Below are positions 34,909-42,779 of a stretch of DNA of 64,000 bases, in pieces. The stretch lies in contig NC_017527.1 in assembly GCF_000235565.1 (NCBI RefSeq), forward strand, positions 1 to 64,000, read 5' to 3'. Numbering within the stretch: position 1 is the first letter of the stretch; every line of letters starts with the position of its first letter. A program made the translations under genes and the position numbers. The notes under the pieces were generated by a model. It was not told where the DNA came from and did no database searches. It worked only from the letters and a program-made list of their open reading frames with translations. This stretch comes from Methanothrix harundinacea 6Ac (GTDB lineage Archaea; Halobacteriota; Methanosarcinia; Methanotrichales; Methanotrichaceae).

Positions 34909-35106
34909 TCACTGGTACCCCTTCTCCACCAGCCCCTCGCTCCAGTAGTTGTCGCATTTGGGGCAGTAGTAGATCGCCTCCACCACGATCTTCTTCCAGT
35001 TCTCCGAGTCCAGGGCCCGTCTCAGCTCCCGGGCCTCGCACTCGGTCCCGCACTTCGGGCAGAAGGGCACAAACTGCGCCTCCAAGACGACGTCGTTCTC
35101 CTCCAC
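34909..35106 (-). CDS. Small zinc-ribbon protein
   Basis: About 65 residues. Two Cys pairs, CPKCG (near 15-19) and CPKCD (near 48-52), form a zinc ribbon; the rest is short and charged. The open frame extends to 35289 through sequence belonging to the neighbouring presenilin-type gene, but a GTG at 35106 has GGAGGT seven bases upstream and is the probable start. Its position between the presenilin-type protease and trm1 suggests an RNA- or translation-related role, but function is unknown. Confidence 0.75.
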   Translation of the reverse strand: MEENDVVLEAQFVPFCPKCGTECEARELRRALDSENWKKIVVEAIYYCPKCDNYWSEGLVEKGYQ

Positions 35107-35164
35107 CTCTTTGACCTCCGGAGGTACAGATGCGCCGCCGCCAAAAAAAGTTGTCGTCGGACCC

Positions 35165-36046
35165 TCAGAAGGCGAGGGGGCCCGAGGCGAGAACCGCCAG
35201 GAGAAAACCGAGGATCGCACCGCCGTTGAGGAAGGGGAGCCCCGCCTGGGGCCTATCCCTGGGGGTGGTGGAGAGGAGGAGGAAGCCAAAGGCGGTGCCG
35301 GCCATCGCCCCCAGGGCGGGGAGGTTCGCCGCCATCCCCAAGACCTCGACGGCGGGGAGGTCGAGGGACCAGTTGGCGGAGATCACCAGGACGGTGGGGA
35401 TGATGGCGTCCCCCAGGCCGAGGAAGTAAGCGCCCCGGGCCTCCCCGGACCCGAGCCCCTCGCGACGGAAGCTGTACCCCCTTCGCCGGGGGATGACGAA
35501 GAGGAGGGGAGCCCTCATCTCCATCACCCCCTCCGCCAGGGTGACCATGTGCCGGGTCTTGTAGACCGAGATGGCGTCGTAGGCGGCGAGGACGACGAGG
35601 AGGATGATGGCGGGGAAGGGGGTCATGCTGAGGCCGAAGAGGGTCCCCACCCCGGCAGAGACGAGGAGGCCGACGAAGTCGATGACGTACCACTCCGGAT
35701 AAGTGTAGAGGAGGGCCAGGACGGCGGCAGAGACGAGGAGGGCGGAGAGGGGCGGAGCAAAGGCGGAGATGACGTAATATACCCCCATCGCCACCGCCAG
35801 CAGGACCACCCAGGTGACGATCCAGCCCTTCTTCAGCCTCATGGCCATCAGGATGAAGACCGTGAACCCCAGGACGAGGAAGATGTAGCTGAAGGGGTTT
35901 GCGGCGGATTCGGGGTCCTCGAAGACCCTCACCTCCGTCTCGGATAGGGGGGGCATCAGGGCGAGGGAGAGGAGCTGGACCGCCACCAACAGGGCCAGCA
36001 TCCCCACCATGGGGACGGCCCGCTCGGCGAAGGGCTCCGGAGGCAT
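35165..36046 (-). CDS. Presenilin/signal-peptide-peptidase-like aspartyl protease
   Basis: 293 residues with about nine hydrophobic helices. The diagnostic motifs of intramembrane aspartyl proteases are present: YD in LAAYDAIS (near 158), GLGD in FLGLGDAI (near 218), and a PAL-like motif in LPALGAM (near 257). Archaeal homologues cleave membrane-embedded helices. It starts one base after the cyaB-like gene stop, within the valS operon. Confidence 0.92.
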   Translation of the reverse strand: MPPEPFAERAVPMVGMLALLVAVQLLSLALMPPLSETEVRVFEDPESAANPFSYIFLVLGFTVFILMAMRLKKGWIVTWVVLLAVAMGVYYVISAFAPPLSALLVSAAVLALLYTYPEWYVIDFVGLLVSAGVGTLFGLSMTPFPAIILLVVLAAYDAISVYKTRHMVTLAEGVMEMRAPLLFVIPRRRGYSFRREGLGSGEARGAYFLGLGDAIIPTVLVISANWSLDLPAVEVLGMAANLPALGAMAGTAFGFLLLSTTPRDRPQAGLPFLNGGAILGFLLAVLASGPLAF

Positions 36047-36047
36047 A

Positions 36048-36560
36048 TCACCGCTCCGCCAGGAGCTCGAGGTAGGACTTTCTTATCGATTCCGAGATCC
36101 CCAGCCTCGCCAGAACCTCGAGGGCCGCCCTCTTCTCCTCCTCCCAGACCTCGCCGCCGGAGAGCTCGACTTCAAGGAAGCTCCCCAGCCCCTCCACCTC
36201 GTCCAAGCAGAGGGTGGCCCTCCCCAGGGAGTACTTCGTCCTCCTCTTCTTGACGACGGCGGCCCTGAAGAACCCCAGGGACTCCAGGATCGACTCGAGG
36301 TTGTGAGGGTCGTCGACCTGGACGGTCACCTCCCGCCGGGACTTCGTCTCGGGGTCGAGCTTCGGCCCCTTGTAGGTGAGGAAGGCCCCCGCCTCCTTGA
36401 TCCGGATCCTGAGGGCCTCGTCGGTTTCTGCGAAGTTTCTGGACCTTGAGCCGAAGTAGAGGTCGAGGTGGACCTCCGCCCCCGTCCTCGCGCCCCCCAG
36501 GCCCGCGATCTTCTCCTCGATCCCCGGGGGGGCCCGGGCCTTCACCTCCACCTCGATCAT
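36048..36560 (-). CDS. CYTH-domain protein (class IV adenylate cyclase/thiamine-triphosphatase family)
   Basis: 170 residues. The N-terminal ExExK motif (EVEVKA, 3-8) and further basic and acidic strands define the CYTH triphosphate-tunnel fold. Members make cAMP or hydrolyse inorganic or thiamine triphosphate; the archaeal CyaB-type proteins are mostly uncharacterised, so the substrate remains open. Its ATG overlaps the valS stop, showing translational coupling. Confidence 0.88.
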   Translation of the reverse strand: MIEVEVKARAPPGIEEKIAGLGGARTGAEVHLDLYFGSRSRNFAETDEALRIRIKEAGAFLTYKGPKLDPETKSRREVTVQVDDPHNLESILESLGFFRAAVVKKRRTKYSLGRATLCLDEVEGLGSFLEVELSGGEVWEEEKRAALEVLARLGISESIRKSYLELLAER

Positions 36561-39145
36561 GTTCCCGTCCGGATGAGGACGGTGGCCTCCGGGAGGCCGA
36601 TCATATCGACGGCCCTCCCCGCGGAGAGGGTCTCGGATGCGATCTCCACCGCCCCGGGGGCGAGCTCTGCGACCTCGCCTCCGAGATCGACGAGGACCTT
36701 CCCCGCCTCCGCCATCCGGGCCACCTCCTCGGGGTCCATCTCCCTCAGCCTCCTGATGATCTCGCCGCTCTTCTCCTTGAAGACGGGGCCTATCGCCTTC
36801 ATCTGCGGCTTCACCTCCACGGCCCTCGTCTCGATCTCGGGGCGGCCGCGCTTCACCGCCACCGTCGAGCTGGTGGAGCCCGCGAGGTCCGCCGTCTCCA
36901 GATCCAGCTCCGAGTAGACCTCGATGCCGGCGAGGGGGGCGTTCAGGGCCATCCCCCGGTCGGACTTGTACCTCCGAACGGCCGCCGCCACGTCCTTGAT
37001 GAGGCTTCCCTCGGGCTGGGGCAAAACCTTCGGGGGCTCCGGCCAGGAGGCGGTGTGGACCGACTCCCCTGCGAGGCTCATCCTGATCTCCTCAGCGATG
37101 AAGGGGGTGAAGGGGGCGAGGAGGCTCGTCAGGGCCTCCAACGCCTCATAAATAGTCGCCTGGGCCGCCCTCTTCTCGGGGCCGTCGGGGCCGTAGAGCC
37201 GGGCCTTGACGAGCTCGATGTAGTTGTCGGCGAACTCCTCCCAGGCGAAGGATCTGATGGCCCTGAAGGCCTCGTCGAAGGCGAACCGATCCATGGAGCC
37301 GGTGACCGCCTCGATCATCTGCGAGAGCTCGAAGAGGAGCCACCGGTCGACCTGGTTTGGGGCCGTCCCCTCGGACCTTTTGGCGTGGGGGGCAGCGAAC
37401 CGGTACATGGACCAGAGCTTCTGGAGGAACCTGCCGCCGGAGACGACGTCCTTCCACCGGAACATCACGTCGCTCCCGGGGCTTCCGCCGACGGCCGCCC
37501 ACTGGCGGAAGGCGTCGGCGCCGTACTTCGCCACCACCTCCTCGGGGGCTATGAAGTTGTTCAGGGACTTGGACATCTTGTGGCCGTCCTCCCCCAGGAC
37601 CATCCCGTTGACCAGGATCGAGTCCCAGGGCCTCGTCCCCACCAGAGCCCTCGCCCGAAGGATGGTGTAGAAGGCCCAGGTCCTGATGATGTCGTGGCCC
37701 TGGGGGCGGAGCTGGGCGGGGTAGCGGGGTTTGTGGTCGCTCAGCCATCCGGTGACGTTCAAAACGGATATGGAGCTGTCCATCCAGGTGTCGAGGACGT
37801 CGGTCTCGGGGTCGAACTCTTCAGAGCCGCATTTAGGACACGGGACCGGCGGACCCGTCAGGTTGGGGTCGAGGGGGAGCCACTCCTCCTCCGCGACGAG
37901 GGGCTCGCCGCAACCCCGGCAGTACCAGACGGGGATGGGCGTCGCGAAGATCCTCTGGCGGGATATGCACCAGTCCCAGTCCATCGTCCCGGTCCAGTTC
38001 AATAGCCGGATCTCCATGTGGTCGGGGACCCACTTTATCTCGCCGGAGGTCTCGATGATCTCTTCGGGGTTTATCCTCACAAACCACTGCCTCTCGGAGA
38101 GGATCTCGATTGGGGTCTTGCACCTCCAGCAGAGGCCGACGTTCTGGTCGAGGGGCTCCTCCTTGTAGATCGTCCCCTCCGACCTCATCTCCTCGATGAT
38201 GGCGTCCTTGCACTCGGAGATCTTCATCCCTGAGAACCTGCCCGCGATCTCCGTCATCCTCCCCGTCCGGTCGATGGCCTGGCGGAGGGGGAGGGCGTGC
38301 TCGACCCACCATCGGACGTCCTGCTTGTCGCCGAAGGTGCAGATCATGACGACGCCGGTGCCGAAGGCGGGGTCGACGACCTCGTCGGCTATGACGGGGA
38401 CGTTGTAGTCGAAGACGGGAACCGAAACCTCGGTTCCTATGTACTTTCTCTTCTTCTCGTCCTCGGGGTGGACGGCGACGGCGACGCAGGCGGCGAGGAG
38501 CTCAGGGCGGCTGGTGGCGATCTCCAGGTCTCCGAGGGGGGACCCGAAGCGGAGGTAGTTTAAGGTCGTCGTCCTTGAGTCGTACTCCACCTCGGCGAAG
38601 GCGATGGCGGTCCCGCAGCGGGGGCACCAGTTCACGGGGTGGTCTTCCCGATAGATCATCCCCTTCTCGAACATCTGGACGAAGGAGCGCTGGGTCTTGG
38701 AGTAGTACTCCGGGGTCATCGTCACGTACTCGTTCGACCAGTCGTTGGAGAAGCCGAGCCTTTTCATCGTCACCCTCATCTTGGCGATGTTCTTTGCGGT
38801 CAGCTCCTCGCAGAGGCGGCGGAACTCCTCTCTTGGGACCTCGTTTTTGGTGATGCCGTGGATCTCCTCCACCTTCACCTCCGTAGGAAGGCCGTGGCAG
38901 TCCCACCCCTGGGGGAACATGACGTTGTAGCCCCTCATCCTCTTGTACCGGGCGACGAAGTCGATGTAGCACCAGTTGAGGGCGTTTCCAATGTGGAAGT
39001 TTCCGGTGGGATAGGGCGGAGGCGTATCGATTATGTACTGGGGCGCGCCGGAGTTCCAGTCGAAATAGTAGATCGACTCGTCCCAGGCGCCGACCCACCT
39101 CTCTTCGATCTGCTTAAAGTCGTACTCCTTGGAGATCTCGCTCAT
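36557..39145 (-). CDS. valS: Valyl-tRNA synthetase
   Basis: About 862 residues from the ATG at 39145. The class I signature HIGN follows PPYPTGNF (near 45), and KMSKS appears near 515; editing and anticodon-binding domains fill the rest. AGAGG lies eight bases before the chosen ATG; in-frame ATGs at 39166 and 39205 would add 7 and 20 residues without homology value. It heads a five-gene operon (valS, CYTH protein, presenilin-like protease, zinc ribbon, trm1). It is divergent from tsr3. Confidence 0.96.
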   Translation of the reverse strand: MSEISKEYDFKQIEERWVGAWDESIYYFDWNSGAPQYIIDTPPPYPTGNFHIGNALNWCYIDFVARYKRMRGYNVMFPQGWDCHGLPTEVKVEEIHGITKNEVPREEFRRLCEELTAKNIAKMRVTMKRLGFSNDWSNEYVTMTPEYYSKTQRSFVQMFEKGMIYREDHPVNWCPRCGTAIAFAEVEYDSRTTTLNYLRFGSPLGDLEIATSRPELLAACVAVAVHPEDEKKRKYIGTEVSVPVFDYNVPVIADEVVDPAFGTGVVMICTFGDKQDVRWWVEHALPLRQAIDRTGRMTEIAGRFSGMKISECKDAIIEEMRSEGTIYKEEPLDQNVGLCWRCKTPIEILSERQWFVRINPEEIIETSGEIKWVPDHMEIRLLNWTGTMDWDWCISRQRIFATPIPVWYCRGCGEPLVAEEEWLPLDPNLTGPPVPCPKCGSEEFDPETDVLDTWMDSSISVLNVTGWLSDHKPRYPAQLRPQGHDIIRTWAFYTILRARALVGTRPWDSILVNGMVLGEDGHKMSKSLNNFIAPEEVVAKYGADAFRQWAAVGGSPGSDVMFRWKDVVSGGRFLQKLWSMYRFAAPHAKRSEGTAPNQVDRWLLFELSQMIEAVTGSMDRFAFDEAFRAIRSFAWEEFADNYIELVKARLYGPDGPEKRAAQATIYEALEALTSLLAPFTPFIAEEIRMSLAGESVHTASWPEPPKVLPQPEGSLIKDVAAAVRRYKSDRGMALNAPLAGIEVYSELDLETADLAGSTSSTVAVKRGRPEIETRAVEVKPQMKAIGPVFKEKSGEIIRRLREMDPEEVARMAEAGKVLVDLGGEVAELAPGAVEIASETLSAGRAVDMIGLPEATVLIRTGT

Positions 39146-39206
39146 CGGGATGGCCTCTGAGTTCATTTTTTCGGCATAGGTATGATGCTGGGAAGTTGCA
39201 AACAAC

Positions 39207-39216
39207 GTTAATAGGA
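39207..39216 (+). promoter_or_regulatory. TATA element in the valS-tsr3 divergent promoter
   Basis: CGTTAATAGG is centred 27 bases before the tsr3 ATG at 39238, indicating a leaderless message. Read on the other strand as CCTATTAACG, it could also serve valS with a leader of about 20-40 bases. Confidence 0.55.
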
Positions 39217-39237
39217 TTATCGGTAGAAGATAGGACC

Positions 39238-39741
39238 ATGGATCTCCTCATCTACACCGCCGACCAGTGCGACCCCAAGAGGTGCACCGGAAGGAAGATG
39301 GTCCGGTTCGGCCTCGCCCGGACCACCAAGCGGTATAACCGGCTCCGGGGCCGCCTCGTCTTAAGCCCCTTCTCCGAGAGGGCCCTCTCCCCCGCCGACA
39401 GATCGGAGGTGGGGCGGGGGCTCGCGGCCCTCGACTGCTCCTGGGCCCACGCCGAGGAGGTCTTCGGCACCGTCCGCCTCAAGGCGAGGGCGCTTCCCTT
39501 CCTAGTCGCCGCAAACCCCGTCAACTTCGGAAAGCCCTTCAAATTATCGACGGTGGAGGCCTTCGCCGCCGCCCTGGTGATCCTGGGCGAGCGGCCCCAG
39601 GCAGAGGAGATCCTGGCGAAGTTCTCCTGGGGGCACGTATTTCTGGAGCTGAACCAAGAGCCTCTGGCCGAGTACGCCGCGGCGAGGGACAGCCGCGAGG
39701 TCGTAGCCATCCAGGCGGAGTATCTATCGCAAGATATTTGA
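39238..39741 (+). CDS. tsr3: Tsr3-type rRNA aminocarboxypropyltransferase
   Basis: 167 residues. This is the DUF367/Tsr3 family, which transfers the aminocarboxypropyl group from S-adenosylmethionine to a small-subunit rRNA pseudouridine. Typical segments: [10 protein letters not shown] near the N-terminus, [12 protein letters not shown] (near 63) and [17 protein letters not shown] (near 94). The TATA element at 39207-39216 selects the ATG at 39238 over an upstream in-frame ATG at 39196. Confidence 0.93.
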   Translation: MDLLIYTADQCDPKRCTGRKMVRFGLARTTKRYNRLRGRLVLSPFSERALSPADRSEVGRGLAALDCSWAHAEEVFGTVRLKARALPFLVAANPVNFGKPFKLSTVEAFAAALVILGERPQAEEILAKFSWGHVFLELNQEPLAEYAAARDSREVVAIQAEYLSQDI

Positions 39742-39775
39742 GTTTTGAAGTACGATCTACTGGAGGTGATAGATC

Positions 39776-40282
39776 ATGACAGGATTGGTTCCAAGAGACG
39801 ACTTCAAGCGCCTCCAGAACAGGATGAACCGGCTCCTGGAGGAGTTCGGGATCTCCGACCCCGAAGCGAGGTACATGCCTGAGATAAGGAAGATCCAGGA
39901 GAGGATGAACCAGCTGATCGACGACTTCGCAGTCGAGGCCCCGATGGCCGCGGGAGATGTGATGAAGCCCCTCGCCGATGTCAAGGAGACCGACGACGAG
40001 GTCGTCGTAGCCGTCGACCTACCGGGGATGGATAAGGGAGATGTGGAGATCTCCGTCGCCGAGGACCTCCTGGAGATCAAGGCGGAGCGGAAGGTGGAGA
40101 AGGAGGAGAAGGGCGAGGAGTTCTACCGGAAGGAGAGGAGCTTTTCGCGGTATGAGAGGAGCCTCACGCTCCCGGCGGGGGTGAAAGCGGAGGAGGCGAG
40201 GGCCTCCCTCCAGGACGGGGTCCTGACCGTCCACCTCCCCAAGGTGGAGGTGACGACCCGAAAGAAGGTGAAGATAGAGTAG
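39776..40282 (+). CDS. hsp20: Small heat-shock protein (Hsp20/alpha-crystallin)
   Basis: 168 residues. A coiled or helical N-terminal arm (about 1-58) leads to an alpha-crystallin domain (about 60-155) with VAVDLPGMDKGDVEI, the FYRKERSFSRYERSLTLP strand region and the GVLTVHLPK motif. It prevents aggregation of unfolded proteins. GGAGGTGAT eight bases before the ATG is the strongest ribosome binding site in this stretch, consistent with high expression under stress. Confidence 0.95.
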   Translation: MTGLVPRDDFKRLQNRMNRLLEEFGISDPEARYMPEIRKIQERMNQLIDDFAVEAPMAAGDVMKPLADVKETDDEVVVAVDLPGMDKGDVEISVAEDLLEIKAERKVEKEEKGEEFYRKERSFSRYERSLTLPAGVKAEEARASLQDGVLTVHLPKVEVTTRKKVKIE

Positions 40283-40289
40283 TTCGACA

Positions 40290-40324
40290 GGTCGGGGACC
40301 GGAAGGTTCAGCCGTTCCCCGACC
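40290..40324. terminator. Stem-loop between convergent hsp20 and ribBA
   Basis: GGTCGGGGA (40290-40298) pairs perfectly with TCCCCGACC (40316-40324). The right arm lies inside the last codons of ribBA. The structure could stop or protect transcripts from either side. Confidence 0.45.
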
Positions 40325-41525
40325 CCTCCTGGAGGAGGAGGTGATGAAGCTTGTCCCTCTTCGTCTCCAGGTACTTCCTGTTTTTATCGTTGGGCGGTAT
40401 CTCGATGGGGGCCCGATCGACGATCTCCAGGCCGTACCCCTCCAGGCCGACGATCTTCCGGGGGTTGTTGGTGAGGAGCCGCATCCTCTTGATCCCCAGG
40501 TCGACGAGGATCTGGGCCCCGACGCCGTAGTCCCGCAGGTCGGCCGGATACCCCAGCCGGTGGTTCGCCTCGACGGTGTCGTAGCCCCGCTCCTGGAGGG
40601 CGTAGGCCCGGAGCTTGTTCGCAAGGCCTATCCCCCGCCCCTCCTGCCGCATGTAGAGGAGGACCCCGTTTCCGCTATCGGCGATCATCCTCATGGCGAG
40701 GTGGAGCTGGTCGCCGCAGTCGCACCGCCTCGACCCGAAGACGTCCCCGGTGAGGCACTCGGAGTGGACCCGGACGAGGGCGTCGTCGGAGGAGGGGTCT
40801 CCGGCGACGAGGGCGAGGTGGCACTGGCCGTCGACGAGGCTCTCGTAGCCGATGGCCCGGAAGTCGCCGTAATCCGTCGGGAGGGAGACCTCGGCGATCC
40901 TTCTCACCAATTTCTCGCTCCGCATCCTCCTCTTGATCAGCCGATCTATGGTGAGCATCTTGAGGCCGTGCTCGGCGGCGAACCGCTCCAGCTCCGGGAG
41001 CCTCGCCATCGTCCCGTCCTCCGCCATCACCTCGCAGATGACGGCTGCCGGATACAAACCAGCCATCCTCGCCAAATCGACGGAGGCCTCGGTGTGGCCC
41101 GCCCGGCGGAGGACGCCCCCATCCTGGGCCCGCAGCGGGAAGGTGTGGCCCGGCATCACCAGGTCGTTTAAGGTCGCCGCAGGGTCGATGAGGGTCCTGA
41201 CCGTCTCGGCCCGGTCGAAGGCGGAGATCCCGGTCGTCACCCCCCGCCCCTTGGCATCGACGGAGACGGTGAAGGCGGTCCCCATCTTCTCGGTGTTGTT
41301 CTGGGTCATGAGGGGGAGGGAGAGCTCCCCGACCCGCTCGCCGGATAGCGGGACGCATATGAGGCCGCGGGCATGCTTCGCCATGAAGTTGATCGCCTCC
41401 GGAGTCACCTTCTCCGCCGCCATCACCAGGTCCCCCTCGTTCTCCCGCCCCTCGTCGTCCAGGACGAGGATGAACCGGCCGGCCCTCACCTCCTCGATCG
41501 CTTCTTCTACGCTGCAGAACGGCAT
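40308..41525 (-). CDS. ribBA: Bifunctional dihydroxybutanone-phosphate synthase / GTP cyclohydrolase II
   Basis: 405 residues. The N-terminal RibB domain (1-200) shows [16 protein letters not shown], and the C-terminal RibA domain (about 205-400) has the zinc site CxxDxxxxRRCDC ([16 protein letters not shown]) and RQEGRGIGL. Together they provide both entry reactions of riboflavin synthesis. GTP cyclohydrolase II is unusual in archaea, which generally use a type III enzyme. A TATA box at 41552-41559 places the leaderless start at the ATG 41525, not at 41543. No FMN riboswitch was recognised. Confidence 0.94.
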   Translation of the reverse strand: MPFCSVEEAIEEVRAGRFILVLDDEGRENEGDLVMAAEKVTPEAINFMAKHARGLICVPLSGERVGELSLPLMTQNNTEKMGTAFTVSVDAKGRGVTTGISAFDRAETVRTLIDPAATLNDLVMPGHTFPLRAQDGGVLRRAGHTEASVDLARMAGLYPAAVICEVMAEDGTMARLPELERFAAEHGLKMLTIDRLIKRRMRSEKLVRRIAEVSLPTDYGDFRAIGYESLVDGQCHLALVAGDPSSDDALVRVHSECLTGDVFGSRRCDCGDQLHLAMRMIADSGNGVLLYMRQEGRGIGLANKLRAYALQERGYDTVEANHRLGYPADLRDYGVGAQILVDLGIKRMRLLTNNPRKIVGLEGYGLEIVDRAPIEIPPNDKNRKYLETKRDKLHHLLLQEGSGNG

Positions 41526-41551
41526 ACAGTTTGGGACTTTCACTCCGAGAA

Positions 41552-41559
41552 CTTATAAG
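41552..41559 (-). promoter_or_regulatory. TATA box for ribBA
   Basis: CTTATAAG (palindromic) lies about 30 bases before the ATG at 41525 on the minus strand, so transcription should begin within a few bases of that codon. Confidence 0.6.
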
Positions 41560-41908
41560 CGTTGGGGGAAGAGTATTAGCTTCTCGGAGCGGAGATCAAT
41601 TTTACGATCTGCCTATGCCGATATTTATTAATTGATTCCAACCCGAATTATTCGATAAATTTAGGGCATCGGCCCGAAGATCCTGTGGCTTGACGGAGAA
41701 AAGGTTTTAGAAGCGTTCATTTCACCTTCGGACCTGAGTCCAAGGGTATAATATCGGATTTCTTCCCATATGGATCGATAATTTCCGGATTAAGAACCGC
41801 GAATTATTAGATATAATTATTTGTATATTATTTTTGTTTTCCCTTTAAATCGAAAGGTATTTACCGTTGCAATTCATAATAATACGCATCTGATGCAGGA
41901 GAGGGATC
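41560..41908. other. AT-rich intergenic region
   Basis: About 350 bases rich in A and T hold several possible TATA elements, for example TTAGATATAATTATTTG near 41806-41822. GAGAGGG sits just before the ATG at 41909. No gene or known RNA was found; it marks the left edge of the AT-rich accessory block. Confidence 0.45.
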
Positions 41909-42616
41909 ATGATTGTCGACAGAAAATTTGCATGGACCGCCTTGCTCGTTATTTTGAGCGCAGCCTCGTCGGCGGTTCTTGCATCGGCGCTGGCTGCGCC
42001 GCCTGAGGACTGCGATGACGGGACTTCTTCCCCCGAGGAGGGATGGACGAGCTGCGATGGAGAGATCATCGGCGCCGGAGAGGGGAGCTTTACGGCATAC
42101 AATGAATCCTGCGAGGGCCCGCTAATCCTCAAATTCAGGCTCAAAGACCTCTCTGGCGGGATGCACGTCAACGTAAACGTCAGCGGCCAAAATCGGTACG
42201 CAATCGGGCTCAAGAGCGAGGATGACGGGCTACTATCAACTTACATCTTCAGGGAGGCAGGGACGGTTCCCTCCCCCGAAGAATGGGTGGCCGGAGAGCC
42301 CGTAGCCTACAACCATACCCAGGAGTATGAGGTGGAGATCCTATCCTATAATGGAGAGATCCGGGTCATGTTCAATGAGCCGGACCATGAAACTGGGGGG
42401 CCGTTTCCAGCGATCGATTACCTCGATCCCGATCCCCTCCCCCCCGGCAGAATCGACTTTGAAGCCCTGAACGGGACCTTCGTCCGGTTTTCCAACGTCA
42501 CCGTCGTATGTCCATCCCCAACAACGGAAGAGGATGCGGCCTCGGAGGAGCCTGAGGGGAATCTGGACCTGGGGGTCGGCTACTTCGAGAGGCCGGAGCA
42601 AGATTCTCTGGTATAA
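41909..42616 (+). CDS. Exported single-domain protein related to the next protease's N-terminus
   Basis: 235 residues with a signal peptide (about 1-29, ending ALA). The body is a jelly-roll-like domain with blocks SFTAYNESCEGPLILKF, MHVNVNVSGQNRYAIGL and DYLDPDPLPPGRIDFEAL. All of these recur in residues about 35-230 of the subtilisin at 42780 (SWAGYNESCEEGDLNLSF, MRVNINIDGSNRYSIGF, DYADPDPLPPGIIDFETL). The fold may be a LamG/DUF1080-type carbohydrate-binding sandwich. The two genes are neighbours on the same strand, so this looks like a duplicated, stand-alone copy of the protease's N-terminal domain. Confidence 0.75.
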   Translation: MIVDRKFAWTALLVILSAASSAVLASALAAPPEDCDDGTSSPEEGWTSCDGEIIGAGEGSFTAYNESCEGPLILKFRLKDLSGGMHVNVNVSGQNRYAIGLKSEDDGLLSTYIFREAGTVPSPEEWVAGEPVAYNHTQEYEVEILSYNGEIRVMFNEPDHETGGPFPAIDYLDPDPLPPGRIDFEALNGTFVRFSNVTVVCPSPTTEEDAASEEPEGNLDLGVGYFERPEQDSLV

Positions 42617-42678
42617 TCCCGCTGAGGATAGAAGAATACCGAAAGAGCAATGGCCAAGGATGGAACCTGACCGGCGAT

Positions 42679-42722
42679 GCGGCGTTGACGCCGCGGTTAC
42701 GACCTGAGCCCACCGACGGTGG
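42679..42722 (+). other. Two GC-rich hairpins between the paralogous secreted genes
   Basis: GCGGCGT-TG-ACGCCGC (42679-42694) and CCACCG-A-CGGTGG (42710-42722) are perfect stems in the 163-base gap. They could be an mRNA processing or stability element, or a terminator for the first gene; no riboswitch family was recognised. Confidence 0.4.
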
Positions 42723-42779
42723 CATCTTCCGGAGGGGACCACAGAAAGTTTCAGGAGACGAAGTTGCAAGGAGACTGCT

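Noticed and set aside
36446-38005. A 519-codon open frame on the plus strand
   Set aside because: It is antisense to valS, which has intact signature motifs; the translation is glycine/proline/arginine-rich and shows no family.
41526-41908. FMN riboswitch upstream of ribBA
   Set aside because: The TATA box puts the transcript start within a few bases of the ATG, leaving no leader for a riboswitch.
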